From the NCBI RefSeq assembly GCF_900142675.1, contig NZ_FRBS01000005.1, positions 125,134-189,133 on the forward strand: DNA of 64,000 nucleotides, given 5' to 3'. The stretch is from Shouchella rhizosphaerae. GTDB lineage: Bacteria > Bacillota > Bacilli > Bacillales > Bacillaceae_D. The position numbers and the translations under genes were made by a program. Positions 63,401 to 64,000 of the stretch are shown in pieces. The first letter of the stretch is position 1; each line of letters begins with the position of its first letter. A model generated the notes under the pieces. It ran no database searches and had not been told where the DNA came from. It saw only the letters and a program-made list of their open reading frames with translations.

Positions 63401-64000
63401 TTAATTGGTCGTCGCAGGTACATTGGCCTCATCAAAATAAATGGTTTTGCCTGTTTTCGCTGATTGATAAATCGCTTCCAAAATTTCACTGACAACAAGC
63501 GCTTGTTCCGCTTTCACGAGTGGCTCCGTGCCGTTGCGAATCGCCTCAATCCAAAGGCGCGCTTCCTTGTCTGCTTGGCTTTCCGCCCCGCCTTCATAAT
63601 AGGCGACTCCGCCAGCGTTTAAGTCAGGCTTCGTTACGTATAGGCGGCTTAATTTTTCACCGTTAATCCGCAAGCCGTCACGCATATCTGCGCCTGCTTT
63701 CGTGCCACACAACGTCGTTTTCGCTTCATCGACATCAAGCGTATTGAGGGCCCAGCTTGCCTCTAATGTAATCGTTGCGCCATTTTCCATCGTAATAAAG
63801 GCAAATGCCGAATCTTCAACGGTAAACTCTTTTGGATCCCACGGGCCAAAAGCATTGGCCGCATTTTCTGTATTCGACAGCTTGTAGTAAACATTGCCGA
63901 CAACACTTTTAACGTTGTAGTTATTCATCGTCCATAACGTCAAATCAAGGGCATGGGTACCGATGTCAATTAACGGGCCGCCCCCTTGTTCCTCCTCGTT
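63401..64000 (-). CDS. Gfo/Idh/MocA oxidoreductase, 3' part (cut by window edge)
   Basis: C-terminal 199 codons of a sugar dehydrogenase; the frame is open to base 64000. The catalytic helix GGGPLIDIGTHALDLTLW is visible near the edge, followed by the beta-sheet domain (FAFITMENGATITLEASWAL). The N-terminal NAD(P) domain lies beyond the window. The first gene seen of the second ABC operon; ends 14 bases before the binding-protein start. Confidence 0.88.
   Translation of the reverse strand, partial: NEEEQGGGPLIDIGTHALDLTLWTMNNYNVKSVVGNVYYKLSNTENAANAFGPWDPKEFTVEDSAFAFITMENGATITLEASWALNTLDVDEAKTTLCGTKAGADMRDGLRINGEKLSRLYVTKPDLNAGGVAYYEGGAESQADKEARLWIEAIRNGTEPLVKAEQALVVSEILEAIYQSAKTGKTIYFDEANVPATTN

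Overview
The window looks like chromosome of a low-to-mid GC Firmicute of the Bacillaceae, probably an alkaliphile related to Shouchella (Bacillus) clausii. This is inferred from strong AGGAGG-type ribosome binding sites, CcpA-type cre sites, a BceRS-AB module, and genes resembling B. subtilis rocB, gmuE, paiA, uppP, mbcS, ysfBCD, csaA and rap. No rRNA, tRNA, CRISPR array or intact insertion sequence was found. Most genes are ordinary host genes in short operons closed by good intrinsic terminators.

Layout. 0-7.2 kb: the 5' part of rocB, a ROK fructokinase, a small unknown protein, and a four-gene antimicrobial-peptide sensing and detoxification module (BceRS-AB type) with a BceR-like site before the transporter genes. 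7.2-10.8 kb: copper ATPase CopA with a CsoR-type operator and a coupled 42-residue membrane protein, then a CPBP protease. 10.9-16.1 kb: a glucitol-family PTS operon (SAF-domain oxidoreductase, GutM, SrlA, SrlE, SrlB, SorC-type regulator) with no sorbitol-6-phosphate dehydrogenase, next to a variant HPr. 16.2-19 kb: membrane protein, VanZ, MarR-PaiA. 19.2-25.9 kb: a sulfonate/nitrate-type ABC transporter and a CdaR-GlcD-GlcF glycolate oxidation operon. 26-33 kb: UMF1 transporter, UppP, Rap, ManA, MbcS. 33-42.5 kb: TetR plus a frameshifted MFS gene, a dicarboxylate transporter with a PcaB/EDDS-lyase-like enzyme and a divergent LacI regulator, a PfkB kinase remnant, a HAD phosphatase, and DUF5367/TetR.

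42.6-50.9 kb is an accessory, decaying region. It holds two unrelated EamA exporters whose leaders each carry an attenuator-like structure, about 370 bp duplicated on both sides of one exporter, a csaA pseudogene, a beta-helix exported protein, a frameshifted VOC gene and an M23 peptidase.

50.9-64 kb is a carbohydrate locus. One sugar ABC transporter sits in an operon with a GH88 unsaturated glucuronyl hydrolase. A divergent AraC regulator and two Gfo/Idh/MocA dehydrogenases plus a second AraC regulator follow, then a TIM-barrel isomerase, a second sugar ABC transporter and a third Gfo/Idh/MocA enzyme cut by the window edge. Together they suggest import and processing of uronate-containing oligosaccharides made by an extracellular lyase.

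Best candidates for new biology: the PTS/SAF-oxidoreductase operon with its three CATATG-centred palindromes, the HPr-like protein that keeps the phosphorylatable His but lacks the following Arg-Pro, the leader peptide and alternative hairpins before the EamA gene at 44.4 kb, and the lyase/transporter pair at 35.8-38.8 kb.
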